Shown one piece after another: positions 1-8,836 of a stretch of 64,000 nt of DNA. Location: positions 372,001-436,000 of the forward strand of contig OY781061.1 of assembly GCA_963676515.1 (NCBI GenBank). Direction: 5' to 3'. The notes beneath the pieces are model-generated. The model was not told the origin of the DNA. It worked only from the letters and a program-made list of their open reading frames with translations, and ran no database searches. Positions within the stretch are counted from its first letter, which is position 1; the number at the start of each line of letters is the position of its first letter. The position numbers and the translations under genes are program-made. The stretch is from G963667145 sp963676515 [NCBI: Candidatus Cloacimonadota bacterium]. Lineage in GTDB: Bacteria > Cloacimonadota > Cloacimonadia > G963667145.

Positions 1-1
1 A

Positions 2-316
2 TTGAAAGTCAAAGCTGATAATGGAAATCTGGTAATCTTGTCTGAGGGTAAAGTGAAAAAGTTCCTCAACAAAGTAGAACAAATCACTTTTAGTGGCGAG
101 TACGCTTTGGACAAACGGCAACCAATTCTATATATCACGGAGAGAGCTGTCTTCGAGTTGAGTAAAGAAGGTCTAGTATTAACAGAGATAGCTCCCGGGG
201 TGGACTTGCAAAAAGATGTCTTAGATTTGATAGAGTTCGACCCCATCATCTCTGGTAACCTAAAAAAGATGGATGCTAAAATATTCAAAGATGAGTTAAT
301 GAATTTGAATATATAA
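2..316 (+). CDS. Acyl-CoA transferase, C-terminal fragment (cut by window edge)
   Basis: This is the last 104 residues of a family I acetate/propionate-type CoA-transferase (YdiF-like), which moves CoA between a short-chain acyl-CoA and a free carboxylate. The tail carries the family's closing stretch FSGEYALDKRQPILYITERA, followed by GLVLTEIAPGVDLQKDVLD and the final I-S-G-N-L-K-K-M-D region. The reading frame is open to the left edge, so the catalytic Glu domain lies outside the window and no start is assigned. It is followed 68 bp later by a permease and then by 3-hydroxybutyryl-CoA dehydrogenase, which fits a role in making or using butyrate, acetoacetate or hydroxybutyrate. The family call is firm; the substrate is not known. 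Confidence 0.85.
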   Translation: MKVKADNGNLVILSEGKVKKFLNKVEQITFSGEYALDKRQPILYITERAVFELSKEGLVLTEIAPGVDLQKDVLDLIEFDPIISGNLKKMDAKIFKDELMNLNI

Positions 317-384
317 ATTCAGCCGTATGAGCTTTTTAACTAAAGCTTAGATAAATAAAAAAAATAAAAGAAAAGGATGTAAAA

Positions 385-1704
385 ATGCAAATTTTAGGAA
401 TTATTATTTCTTTAGCATTACTGATGTATCTTGCTTATCGAGGCATATCAGTGCTAGTGTTGGCGCCATTGATGGCTATTACTGCTGTTATTTTGAGTGG
501 TGATGATTTGGGTATTTTCGACGCTTATGGCAACAAATTTATGCCTGCTTTAGCTGGTTATTTAGCTAAATATTTTCCTGTATTTATCACAGGAGCTATC
601 TTCGGTAAATTGATGGGCGTCTCGGGTGCCGCTGAATCTATTTCTAAGTTTATCTCACTAAAAATCGGCAAAGACAAGGCTATCATAGCTGTTGTCTCAG
701 CTACCGCTCTTTTGGTTTATGGCGGAGTGTCACTTTTCGTAGTGGTATTTGCTATCTATCCATTTGGTGCTGCTCTTTATAGAGATGGTGGCGTACCGAA
801 AAGGCTGCTTCCTGCTTCTATCGCCTTGGGAGCTTTCACTTTTGCTATGACCGCACTGCCAGGAACTCCACAATATATCAACACTATGCCTATCCCCTAT
901 TTTGGTACTGACACTTTTGCGGCCCCATTCTTGGGAATAGCTTGTGCTATTGTCATGTATGGATTGGGAATCTTGTGGTTAACCTATAGAGCCAAAAAAG
1001 CTAACGCAAAAGACGAATTTTATGGCGACCATGAAAACGAAGGTATCGTGGTAAATGCAGAAAAAGTTCCTTCTTTCTTAGCAGCTATCTCACCTATCCT
1101 TCTTGTGTTTGTTATCAACTTGTTTCTTACCAAAGCAGGCATCTTGACAGGTATATGGCCAGTTGTAGTAGCTTTGACTATAGCTATAGTTTACTCTATC
1201 TTCCTCTTCAAACCTTATATCGATGATGTCAAAAAAGAGGTGAATGGCGGTGCTTTAGGTGCTCTCTTGCCTATTATGAATACAGCTTCTGAAGTTGGTT
1301 ATGGTGGAGTTATTAAGTCTTTGGCTGCTTTTGCTATCCTTAAGGCTCTCATCACCTCACTGCCTGGTCCTCCACTTATCTCTGTTGCTGCTTCTACTAC
1401 CGCTTTGGCTGGTATAATAGGCTCTGCTTCTGGTGGTACTGGTATCGCTCTTGAGACTCTTAGTGAGACTTTCAAGCAGATAATGGTAGTCAACTCTATC
1501 CCAGCTGCTGTCGTACATAGGATCATGATCGTAGCTGCAGGTGGCTTGGACACTCTGCCTCATTGCGGTGCTGTGATCACCTTGCTCTCTGTGACTAAAC
1601 TGACACACAGACAATCTTATGCAGACATAGCTATGTGTACTATGGCGATTCCTCTTGTTGCGACTGTTGTCGGTATTATCTTGGCGTCTATGGGTGTTGT
1701 ATAG
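385..1704 (+). CDS. GntP-family carboxylate permease
   Basis: A 439-residue hydrophobic protein with about 12 membrane segments. It matches the GntP/DsdX-type permeases: an N-terminal hairpin (LGIIISLALLMYLAYRG), a conserved G-A-I-F-G-K-L-M segment near residue 70 and an A-L-P-G-T-P-Q-Y motif near 155. The family takes up gluconate, serine or short hydroxy- and keto-acids by proton symport. An A-rich stretch ending aaaaggatgt lies before the ATG at 385 and supplies a Shine-Dalgarno sequence. Its position between a CoA-transferase and 3-hydroxybutyryl-CoA dehydrogenase suggests a 4-carbon hydroxy- or keto-acid substrate rather than gluconate; that is inference. Its last 24 codons reappear as a relic at 2719-2790. 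Confidence 0.85.
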   Translation: MQILGIIISLALLMYLAYRGISVLVLAPLMAITAVILSGDDLGIFDAYGNKFMPALAGYLAKYFPVFITGAIFGKLMGVSGAAESISKFISLKIGKDKAIIAVVSATALLVYGGVSLFVVVFAIYPFGAALYRDGGVPKRLLPASIALGAFTFAMTALPGTPQYINTMPIPYFGTDTFAAPFLGIACAIVMYGLGILWLTYRAKKANAKDEFYGDHENEGIVVNAEKVPSFLAAISPILLVFVINLFLTKAGILTGIWPVVVALTIAIVYSIFLFKPYIDDVKKEVNGGALGALLPIMNTASEVGYGGVIKSLAAFAILKALITSLPGPPLISVAASTTALAGIIGSASGGTGIALETLSETFKQIMVVNSIPAAVVHRIMIVAAGGLDTLPHCGAVITLLSVTKLTHRQSYADIAMCTMAIPLVATVVGIILASMGVV

Positions 1705-1719
1705 CTGTTTATAGTTGAG

Positions 1720-1753
1720 AAGACGTGTTCTCTAGTGGGATGCGTCTTTTTTT
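1720..1753 (+). terminator. Rho-independent terminator after the permease
   Basis: AAGACG at 1720-1725 pairs with CGTCTT at 1743-1748, giving a 6-7 bp stem followed by a run of T. It lies 16 bp after the permease stop, so hbd downstream probably has its own promoter or depends on read-through. Confidence 0.6.
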
Positions 1754-1845
1754 AAAAATTCAAGTTAGTTTCAATAGATAATAAGCAGATTTCAGAGAGC
1801 TTATAGCTTGTTTATTATTTATGTAAGTTTAAAGGAGATTAGATT

Positions 1846-2700
1846 ATGGATATTAGTACTTTTGGTGTAATAGGTGCAGGTCAAATGGGTAACGGTATAG
1901 CTCAAGTGATAGCTAGTCAAGCTGGACTTGATGTAATCATTTGTGATATCAAAGATGAATTTTTGGCTAAGGGAATGGCTACGATAGACAAGAATTTGAG
2001 CAGAATGGTAGCCAAAGAAAAAATTAGTGAAGATGAAAAAACTAAAATTTTGTCTAAAATCAAGACTACTACCGATATATCTGCTATGAAAGATGCAGAT
2101 TTTGTAGTAGAGGCTGCCAGTGAAGTAGAAGAGATTAAATTTAAGATTTTTAAGACCTTGGATGAGATTTGTAAAAAAGATGCTATTTTGGCTACCAACA
2201 CATCTTCTATCCCTATTGGAAGAATTGCGAGTGTTACTAGTAGACCCGAAAAAGTCATCGGAATGCACTTTATGAATCCTGTACCTGTAATGAAGTTGAT
2301 AGAAGTGATTAGAGGTATAGCTACTAGTGATGAAACTTTTGACACCACTTGGGAACTTAGCCAAAAACTAAATAAAGTTCCTGCTCTTGCTAACGATTTT
2401 CCTGGTTTCATATTGAATAGATTACTTATACCTATGCTCAACGAAGCTATCTATGCACTTTATCATAGTGTTGGTACGAAAGAAGATATAGACACAATTA
2501 TGAAATTTGGTGCTAACCATCCTATGGGTCCTTTGGCTCTTGCCGATCTTATAGGACTAGACACTTGCCTTGCTATCATGAAAGTACTCTATGAAGGGTT
2601 CAAAGACTCTAAGTATAGACCTTGCCCTTTGTTACAAAAATATGTTGATGCAGGATGGCTCGGAAGGAAGAGTGGCAAAGGTTTCTACGATTACAAATAG
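1846..2700 (+). CDS. hbd: 3-hydroxybutyryl-CoA dehydrogenase
   Basis: A 284-residue NAD(P)-dependent dehydrogenase interconverting acetoacetyl-CoA and 3-hydroxybutyryl-CoA. The N-terminal Rossmann motif is GVIGAGQMGNGIAQVIA (residues 7-23). The catalytic-domain signature HFMNPVPVMKLIEVIRG follows near 144-160, with an F-P-G-F-I-L-N-R segment near 185 and the ending G-R-K-S-G-K-G-F-Y-D-Y. Length is typical of single-domain clostridial Hbd. AAGGAG sits 8-9 bp before the ATG. With the CoA-transferase and the condensing enzyme it fits a butyrate/acetoacetate-type pathway, but crotonase and butyryl-CoA dehydrogenase are not in the window. Confidence 0.95.
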   Translation: MDISTFGVIGAGQMGNGIAQVIASQAGLDVIICDIKDEFLAKGMATIDKNLSRMVAKEKISEDEKTKILSKIKTTTDISAMKDADFVVEAASEVEEIKFKIFKTLDEICKKDAILATNTSSIPIGRIASVTSRPEKVIGMHFMNPVPVMKLIEVIRGIATSDETFDTTWELSQKLNKVPALANDFPGFILNRLLIPMLNEAIYALYHSVGTKEDIDTIMKFGANHPMGPLALADLIGLDTCLAIMKVLYEGFKDSKYRPCPLLQKYVDAGWLGRKSGKGFYDYK

Positions 2701-2718
2701 TATATTATTTTTATTACG

Positions 2719-2790
2719 ATGTGCACTATGGCGATTCCTCTTATTGCGACTGTTGTAGGCATCATCTTGGCGACTATGGGTGTTGTATAG
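2719..2790 (+). pseudogene. Relic of a second GntP permease (last 24 codons)
   Basis: These 72 bp align base for base with the end of the permease gene (1633-1704), including the stop codon, with 6 mismatches. Four mismatches are silent; two give Val-to-Ile and Ser-to-Thr changes. No similarity continues upstream, where the end of hbd is 18 bp away. The pattern suggests that an intact second permease, diverged under protein-level constraint, once stood downstream of hbd and was then almost wholly deleted. Confidence 0.75.
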
Positions 2791-2809
2791 TAGTAGACTA
2801 CATAGATTT

Positions 2810-2852
2810 AATAAAAGGCGTATTTTTTAATAAAAGAGTACGCCTTTTTATT
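2810..2852 (+). terminator. Rho-independent terminator
   Basis: AATAAAAGGCGTA at 2810-2822 pairs with TACGCCTTTTTATT at 2839-2852 (13 bp with one extra T). The stem is A/T-flanked, so it can end transcripts in either direction. It closes the hbd/relic unit ahead of the KAS III-like gene. Confidence 0.75.
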
Positions 2853-2931
2853 AAAAAAGTTCTAGACCACTATTATCTTCTCTGTTCAACTTGATTAGTA
2901 TTAATATATTGTTGTCCTTTAGGAGGTAGCG

Positions 2932-3954
2932 TTGGAGAATCTAGAAAACATAGGCATAGTAGGTACTGGGATTTATTTACCTAAACATACGATGAGTGCA
3001 CAAGAAATATCCGAAAAAACTAATGGAGCTTGGACAGCTCAAGACATTGTGGACAAATTGGGATTCAAGCAAATCTATATAGCAGGCGACAATGAGGGAG
3101 CTCAAGAAATGAGCTACTTGGCAGCAATGGATTGTTTGCAAAATACAGGGGTAGATCCTCTGGAAATAGATGTCATCTTGGGCATCACCGCTGAATGGAA
3201 AGAGTACCCTCTGACGACCTCTGCTCTGTATGTGCAGGGCAAGATTGGAGCAAATAATGCCTGGGGATTAGATTTGCAAAGTCGCTGTAGCAGTTGCGTC
3301 TTGGCTATCAAGATGGCTAAGGATATGATGCTAGCCGATGATGATATATCTACCATCATGATCGTCGGTGGCTACAGGAATGGCGATTTTGTAAATTTTG
3401 CCGATAATAATCTTTCTATGATGTACGACTTGTCGGCTGGTGGTGGAGCTCTCATTATGCGAAAAGGACATAATGAAAATTTAGTGCTAGGTTCGCATAT
3501 TATCTCAGATGGTAGTCTCTCTAGGACTGTGGGCGTTCAGATCGGTGGAAGTGCCTGCCCTATTAGTCAGGAGAACATATCTTACGCTTACAAATCACTC
3601 AAAATTATCAACACCAATATAGAAAAAGAGCGATTAAATGCGACTTTCGTAGATAATTGGCTAGTGTGTATTCACAACGCTCTTCGTAAGTCAAATCTAA
3701 AAAGTGAGGAGTTGGACTTCTTAAATGTGCTACATATCAAAAGATCAGCCCATTTAGAGCTACTCGCAGAGTTAGGTTTGTCAGAAGAGGACTCTTTTTA
3801 TTTAGAAGATTATGGGCATCTAGGACAGCTAGATCAGATACTCGTTATGCATCTGGCTCGCAAAAGGAATTTCATAAAAAAGGGAGACAACATTTGCTTG
3901 ATGGCAGCTGGGATCGGCTATACTTGGGCAGCTAGTATAGTACGGTGGGGATAA
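2932..3954 (+). CDS. KAS III (FabH)-like condensing enzyme
   Basis: A 340-residue thiolase-fold enzyme of the 3-oxoacyl-ACP synthase III/HMG-CoA synthase group. It begins at TTG 2932, with AGGAGG at 2921-2926 and no better start. The fold is shown by I-V-G-T-G-I-Y-L-P near residue 8, the nucleophile region L-Q-S-R-C-S-S-C with Cys119, His268 in V-L-H-I-K, and the closing M-A-A-G-I-G-Y-T-W-A-A-S-I-V. Where FabH has Asn (Y-G-N), this protein has His296 (Y-G-H), so the apparent triad is Cys-His-His. It sits after hbd in a CoA cluster, not in a fatty-acid operon. A CoA-dependent condensing or cleaving role on acetoacetyl-like substrates is possible but unproven. Confidence 0.75.
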   Translation: MENLENIGIVGTGIYLPKHTMSAQEISEKTNGAWTAQDIVDKLGFKQIYIAGDNEGAQEMSYLAAMDCLQNTGVDPLEIDVILGITAEWKEYPLTTSALYVQGKIGANNAWGLDLQSRCSSCVLAIKMAKDMMLADDDISTIMIVGGYRNGDFVNFADNNLSMMYDLSAGGGALIMRKGHNENLVLGSHIISDGSLSRTVGVQIGGSACPISQENISYAYKSLKIINTNIEKERLNATFVDNWLVCIHNALRKSNLKSEELDFLNVLHIKRSAHLELLAELGLSEEDSFYLEDYGHLGQLDQILVMHLARKRNFIKKGDNICLMAAGIGYTWAASIVRWG

Positions 3955-4025
3955 AGTTTACCTTGACCACTGTCATCCATAATGTTGCTGTTTGTTAGTT
4001 ATCTAAAGTATAAAAAAGGTTGATT

Positions 4026-4697
4026 ATGAATATTTTTGTGCGAAACGAACTCCTATGGGGACAGAGAAAACACAAAATCTTGGAAAATAGTTCCGTAACC
4101 GTTTTTGGGCTCGGAGGTTTAGGTTGTAGTGTTTTGCAAGTCTTGGCTCGAGCTGGAGTAAAACATTTTCATCTCTACGACAATAACAAAATCAATGCCC
4201 CAGACATCGGTCGCCAGACATTGTACGACTCAAACGACATAAACAAAAGCAAAACCGAAGTCGTAGCCAAAAAACTATTGGCAATCAATCCTAACTGCAA
4301 ACCAATAATTGCAAACAAAGATATAAATCTCCTGACTAAAATTGAGCAAACAGATTGTTATATCGATTGTGTCGATGGATATAAAACAAAGTTAAAAATT
4401 CACCAACTTGTGGGAGAACACAACTACCTAGTTCACGGCGGTGTAGAAAAGAAGTTTGGGCAAGTGTGCACTTTTTTCGAGAGAAAAAATCAGCTAACAA
4501 TGAAAGAACTGCTAAAATCTGCCCAGAAGCGAGAAGTTTCTCAGGCTATCTGCCCTCAAACGGTGCAGGTCGTAGGGGCTTTAATGGCGGAAGAGATCAT
4601 AAACATCCTCTGGAAAGAGCCCAAACTTTTAGACAAAATTTTATTCATCGATTTGGAAAACTACACCTTAGAAAAAGTCAACTTAGGGGAAAACTAG
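4026..4697 (+). CDS. ThiF/MoeB-type adenylyltransferase
   Basis: A 223-residue E1-like protein that would adenylate the C-terminal Gly of a sulfur-carrier protein such as MoaD. V-F-G-L-G-G-L-G-C near residue 27 is the ATP-binding glycine motif, D-N-N-K-I-N is the acidic loop, and I-G-R-Q-T-L-Y carries the conserved Arg. The ATG at 4026 has AAAAAGG 6-7 bp before it and is preferred over a TTG at 4020. It is shorter than MoeB (about 250) and lacks the two CxxC zinc pairs; a single Cys lies in I-C-P-Q. It converges on wtpC, the stop codons overlapping by 4 bp. The tungsten/pterin context and the MoaD-like gene at 9484 support a pterin role; ThiF-like thiazole work cannot be excluded. Confidence 0.75.
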   Translation: MNIFVRNELLWGQRKHKILENSSVTVFGLGGLGCSVLQVLARAGVKHFHLYDNNKINAPDIGRQTLYDSNDINKSKTEVVAKKLLAINPNCKPIIANKDINLLTKIEQTDCYIDCVDGYKTKLKIHQLVGEHNYLVHGGVEKKFGQVCTFFERKNQLTMKELLKSAQKREVSQAICPQTVQVVGALMAEEIINILWKEPKLLDKILFIDLENYTLEKVNLGEN

Positions 4698-5722
4698 ATG
4701 TGCTTTATCGCTCTTGCTTTGAAAGTTAAATAAAGTTTTTGACCTATCTTCGGCTGAAACTTCTCGAAAGATTCCAAACTAATGTTGACCAAGATTTCTT
4801 CTCCTATATCAAAAAGCAGCTGATAGTAATTTTTCTTGAAAACGATGTCCTGCAATACACTTTTAAAGCTGTTCAACGCGGAACTGTCTAAGATTTCTTG
4901 AGAAACGATTATATTATCTGGGGGAATATGCACATAGCTAAAGTTGTTATTTCCCTTATAAGCGAACTTTACTCGCCCACCTTTTACGACAAATTTTCCG
5001 TCTAAAATCTGACCCTCATACACATTCTCATAACCTAAAAAATCGGCAATAAAACTATTTTTAGGGTTATTAAAAACTTCAAATTTCTTACCCTTTTGCA
5101 ACTGTTGCCCATTTTTCAGGAAGACAAAGGAGTCCGCCAAATAAATAGCTTCTTCGATCGAATGCGTGACCAAAAGAACTGTAAGTTGAAAATTTTTCTG
5201 AATTTCTCGAATAAGCTTCAAAACTTTGCGTCGCATAAATTCATCGATGGCAGAAGTTGGCTCGTCCAAGAGCAAAACTTTTGGCTCAAAAATAATCGCT
5301 CTACCCAAAGCGACCCTCTGCTTTTCTCCTCCAGAGAGGTTGTGCACAGAACGCTGCAGAAGGTGTTCAATCTTGAGCAAACTTGCCAGTTTCTCTACCT
5401 TTTCAGATAGATTCTTATCTTTCCTCAATTTAAGCGGGAAAGCAATATTATCATAAACATTCAGATGCGGGAAAAGCATATAACTTTGGTACAAGAGGGA
5501 GATATTGCGGTTTTCAGCTAAAGCGTGAGATATTTCCTCATCTTGCAAAAATAATTTCCCTGAGGTTTGTTTTTGTATTCCAGCTATTATTTCCATTAGC
5601 ACTGTTTTCCCCGATCCAGACGGACCAAGGATAGCAGTACATTCTCCTTTTTTCACGAGAAAATCGATGTTTTGCAAAGAAAAATTGGGAAAATTCTTAG
5701 TTATTTTGTTTATTCTTAACAT
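4694..5722 (-). CDS. wtpC: Tungstate/molybdate ABC transporter ATPase
   Basis: This is the ATP-binding subunit of the oxyanion importer encoded with the two genes upstream. Walker A is GPSGSGKT, the signature is LSGGEKQRVALGRA, Walker B is VLLLDEPTSAID, and the H-loop is L-V-T-H-S. About 110 residues follow the ATPase core and look like the TOBE/MOP regulatory domain of ModC/WtpC. The ATG at 5722 (MLRINKI) is preferred; an in-frame TTG at 5740 would add six residues. Either start overlaps the end of the permease gene, which suggests translational coupling. WtpC is favoured over ModC because the binding protein is WtpA-like. Confidence 0.85.
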   Translation of the reverse strand: MLRINKITKNFPNFSLQNIDFLVKKGECTAILGPSGSGKTVLMEIIAGIQKQTSGKLFLQDEEISHALAENRNISLLYQSYMLFPHLNVYDNIAFPLKLRKDKNLSEKVEKLASLLKIEHLLQRSVHNLSGGEKQRVALGRAIIFEPKVLLLDEPTSAIDEFMRRKVLKLIREIQKNFQLTVLLVTHSIEEAIYLADSFVFLKNGQQLQKGKKFEVFNNPKNSFIADFLGYENVYEGQILDGKFVVKGGRVKFAYKGNNNFSYVHIPPDNIIVSQEILDSSALNSFKSVLQDIVFKKNYYQLLFDIGEEILVNISLESFEKFQPKIGQKLYLTFKARAIKHI

Positions 5723-6467
5723 TGGACAGTAGTTGAACAACTATAAAAATTAAAAGACAGATTAAAATCAAGAGAGAAGCTATCGGCTTTGTATATTTGA
5801 GCCCGTAAGCACCAAATCTCTCAAAAATCAAGACAGACGCAGAAAGGGGATGATAAGCAAGGATTACCACCGCTCCAAATTCTGAGATTCCTCTTGCCCA
5901 CATCATGATAAATCCTTTGATAATGCCATGTTTTGCCAAAGGTAAACTGATCGTAAAAAAAGTACGCGTAAAACCTGCTCCCAAAACTCTGGCAGATTTC
6001 TCGATCCGCTGATCGTAACTAGAAAATCCACCAATGCTGTGATTGATAAGGAAAGGTACGCTCAAAAAAAACATTCCCAAACTAACGCCTAGCTTGGTAT
6101 CCACAACGGAAAGCCCCATTTTAGCCAAGCCTGCACCAAAGAAAGTGTGAGAAGCAAAAGCGGATAAAAGAGCTATCCCTGCTGCCGAGTGCGGAATGAC
6201 AACAGGGATATTAATAATAGACGAAGCAAAACCTTTGCCAGGGAAATCGTATCTTGTGATGATATAAGCCGCTGGTATCCCCAAAACAGCTCCAGCAAAA
6301 GTCGCATAAAGAGCACACTCCAAGGAGGTAAGTACTGCAGATAAAACCACCGAATCTCCCAGAGTATCTCTAAAAATTCCTAAATCTAAACCCCAAAAAA
6401 TCTTCACAATAGGGAAAATAATCATAAAAAGGAGAAGCAAACCTAATAGAATGAAGATTTTTTTCAT
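5697..6467 (-). CDS. wtpB: Tungstate/molybdate ABC transporter permease
   Basis: A 256-residue inner-membrane permease with about six membrane segments and the cytoplasmic EAA-type loop S-A-R-V-L-G-A-G-F-T-R-T-F near residue 157. I-P-A-A-Y-I-I-T-R-Y near residue 65 is typical of ModB/WtpB/CysT permeases. It lies between the binding protein (16 bp gap) and the ATPase (overlap), so the three form one operon wtpA-wtpB-wtpC. Confidence 0.85.
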   Translation of the reverse strand: MKKIFILLGLLLLFMIIFPIVKIFWGLDLGIFRDTLGDSVVLSAVLTSLECALYATFAGAVLGIPAAYIITRYDFPGKGFASSIINIPVVIPHSAAGIALLSAFASHTFFGAGLAKMGLSVVDTKLGVSLGMFFLSVPFLINHSIGGFSSYDQRIEKSARVLGAGFTRTFFTISLPLAKHGIIKGFIMMWARGISEFGAVVILAYHPLSASVLIFERFGAYGLKYTKPIASLLILICLLIFIVVQLLSNVKNKQNN

Positions 6468-6482
6468 AATTAAAAAGTGAAT

Positions 6483-7427
6483 CTATTCAGTAACATATTT
6501 TTTGATCGAAGCAGGAAGAGATTTGATATCCCCACTGATTTTGGCAGGCACTATTGCTGGCTGTCCGTTTGCTTCCATTATCTTATTGCCTTCCTCGCTC
6601 AGGACGAAAGAAACAAACTTCTCTGCCCATTTCTTATTGCTAGCGTTAGTAGGAATGGTAAGTCCATAAACCATCGGTGCACCTTTTTTGGTAATATACT
6701 CTCCTGGACTCTTCCCACTGATTTCTACAGATGCCTGTTTGTAAAAATCTTCGTAATCACTGGTTTTCAAGTTTACCTCATCTGGTAAGATAAGATACTG
6801 AGCACCATGTTGTTCTGCCACTGAGCGATAGATAAAGAGGTAATCCAGAGAGCCGCTCTCCAAAAGAGCGATGAGATCTGTCTCTTTGGGTCGCACTAAG
6901 TGCTCTTTCTCGACGAGCTTATGATAAAGCTCTGGTTGTTGATAATGCTTTCCTGCCAGTTGCCACACCAGTTGACTGCGATAACCGCAAGGATCACAGT
7001 TAGGATCAGAGTGCCCATAAGCCACATCCTCTCGTAGCAAAATCTCTGGCCAATTCTCTGCTGTCATCTCCTGTGCGTATTTGGCATCGTGAGCGAACAT
7101 GATAGCCATCTCGTTGGTAACAAAGCGAATATTCCAATCGGCAAACTCGGGAATCAGCAACTGATCTATCACGGTATAATCGGCAGAAAACATTATATCA
7201 GCCTTCTTGTTTAGTTCACTAATCTTGCGAGCACAAGTCCTAGAGCCCGCAGCCTCGCGGAATATCTTCACTTGAGGATACTTTTTATTAAAAGCCTCAC
7301 TCATCTTTTGCAGGGGAATCGCCAAACTCCCCGCGTGAAAAATCATCAATTTTTCCTCTTTCTGAGTACAACCCAAAAGAAAAGCAAAAATAGACAACAC
7401 CACAATTAACTGTTTTTTCTTAAACAT
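6483..7427 (-). CDS. wtpA: Tungstate-binding lipoprotein
   Basis: A 314-residue solute-binding protein. The N-terminus is a lipoprotein signal with lipobox F-L-L-G-C, so mature residue 1 is Cys20. The WtpA family pattern is clear: F-H-A-G-S-L near 30, R-E-A-A-G-S-R near 58, D-I-M-F-S-A-D-Y near 77, V-T-N-E-M-A-I near 103, and S-D-P-N-C-D-P-C-G-Y-R-S near 139. These distinguish it from ModA and from the Tup family. WtpA proteins bind tungstate and molybdate with very high affinity. The tungsten-type aldehyde oxidoreductase next door makes tungstate the likely ligand (inference). Confidence 0.9.
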   Translation of the reverse strand: MFKKKQLIVVLSIFAFLLGCTQKEEKLMIFHAGSLAIPLQKMSEAFNKKYPQVKIFREAAGSRTCARKISELNKKADIMFSADYTVIDQLLIPEFADWNIRFVTNEMAIMFAHDAKYAQEMTAENWPEILLREDVAYGHSDPNCDPCGYRSQLVWQLAGKHYQQPELYHKLVEKEHLVRPKETDLIALLESGSLDYLFIYRSVAEQHGAQYLILPDEVNLKTSDYEDFYKQASVEISGKSPGEYITKKGAPMVYGLTIPTNASNKKWAEKFVSFVLSEEGNKIMEANGQPAIVPAKISGDIKSLPASIKKYVTE

Positions 7428-7452
7428 ACTTCTTCTTCCTCCTATTTTTTAT

Positions 7453-8613
7453 TTAAAAGCGTAAAACATTCACCTGTCCCTTAAGAACTTTACTTTCAGG
7501 CGGTATTTGCAAGAAACCGTCCGCAAACGATAAGTGAAATATATCAGCAGGTCCATTGTATTCCAAAGGACTCAAACCATCTTTTGTGAGTTTCACAGGA
7601 ATAAAACTTTCTCTTTTGCTCCTCTTCACGGGAAAATCTTCGCTTATCTTTACCACTTCAAAAGGAGAGTGACTCCTGCCCTGCATAGTCCTAAGCACTG
7701 GCAAAACGAACAAAAGATAAGCCAAATATACAGCCACAGGATTCCCAGGTAAAGAGAAAACAAATTTGTTTTGGTAAAAGTAGCAGCCTGTAGGTCTTGC
7801 GGGCTTTATCGACAAACCAGAAAAAATCTCTTCTGCACCCACATAAACCAAAGCTTTTTTTACAAAGTCGAACTTGCCGACGGAAGCACCTCCCGTAAAA
7901 ATTAAAAGGTCGTATTTTTCTATTTGCTCTCTTAAAATTTTCTTCGTCTGCGTATAATCGTCACCCAGATGAAAGTGGTCAGCCTTGTTTGTTTCTCTGC
8001 CCAAAAGCTCTTGCAAAAGCTCAGCATTAGCATTGTAGATCCCGTACTCACTCTTTTCTTTCCCAATATTGACGACCTCGCTACCAGTAGTTATGAACCC
8101 CACAAAAGGCTTGGCGAAAACATCCACTTGGCTCACCCCAGCAGAAGCCATCGTCGCACGCTTAGCCGCATTTATCAATGTCCCTTTGGGATAGAGGAAA
8201 TCTCCTGCTCTTATATCCTCTCCTTTGGCACAGATATTGTTGGCTATCTCCAGCAAATCGCAATTGATGCTTATTTTGTTTTCTGCTCTGCTTACCAACT
8301 CCTGAGGAACAACTTTTCCCGTACCTTGTGGCACTGGAGCACCAGTCAAAATCTGAACAGTGTTCCCTTGGGCAAGCTTATCAGAGGGAGTTTGCCCCGC
8401 TGCCGTGAAATCGACTACCTCTAGCTCCTTTCCCTTTTCGCCTCCAGAGACAGCATATCCATCCATCGCTGATTTATCGAAAGGAGGTAAATCTATTTGA
8501 GAGAAAACAGGAGAAGACAAAATATATCCCCCACTTTTGCTAACTGATATTTGTGAAATTTTGGCAGGAGGGATTTTTTCTTCTAATCTCTTATAAGCAA
8601 CTTCTCTTTCCAT
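7453..8613 (-). CDS. moeA: Molybdopterin (tungsten/molybdenum) metal-insertion protein
   Basis: A 386-residue MoeA-family protein, which inserts the metal oxyanion into adenylylated pterin. Domain signatures in order are L-P-P-F-D-K-S-A-M-D-G-Y-A (42-54), Q-I-L-T-G-A-P-V-P (about 87), I-T-T-G-S-E-V (about 173), F-T-G-G-A-S-V-G-K-F-D-F (about 238) and F-S-L-P-G-N-P-V-A (about 287), followed by the C-terminal beta domain. Length is standard for a single-copy MoeA. It lies 25 bp upstream of wtpA on the same strand, so metal uptake and insertion are probably co-expressed. Only one moeA is visible, so Mo/W specificity cannot be told from sequence. Confidence 0.92.
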   Translation of the reverse strand: MEREVAYKRLEEKIPPAKISQISVSKSGGYILSSPVFSQIDLPPFDKSAMDGYAVSGGEKGKELEVVDFTAAGQTPSDKLAQGNTVQILTGAPVPQGTGKVVPQELVSRAENKISINCDLLEIANNICAKGEDIRAGDFLYPKGTLINAAKRATMASAGVSQVDVFAKPFVGFITTGSEVVNIGKEKSEYGIYNANAELLQELLGRETNKADHFHLGDDYTQTKKILREQIEKYDLLIFTGGASVGKFDFVKKALVYVGAEEIFSGLSIKPARPTGCYFYQNKFVFSLPGNPVAVYLAYLLFVLPVLRTMQGRSHSPFEVVKISEDFPVKRSKRESFIPVKLTKDGLSPLEYNGPADIFHLSFADGFLQIPPESKVLKGQVNVLRF

Positions 8614-8836
8614 TTTCTTTACTCTCTAATTAAATTTCTAGCACAACCTATTGAGAAAAAAACAAAAAAAAGAGTCAAGAGTTTAGTCGACAATTCTTTC
8701 GCCTTTTTTCTGATATTGTTTAAAGAAAAAATTGACAGCTTTCTCAAATATTTTCCTCTTCAAAAAAGTGTAAATTTCAAAGTAAAAGAAGTTAAAAGTG
8801 GAAAAGTTGCTCACAACTTTTGAGAAAGGGAAAATA

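Noticed and set aside
2655-2894. 79-codon frame overlapping the end of hbd
   Set aside because: It is out of frame with both hbd and the permease relic and has an implausible Tyr/Cys-rich composition.
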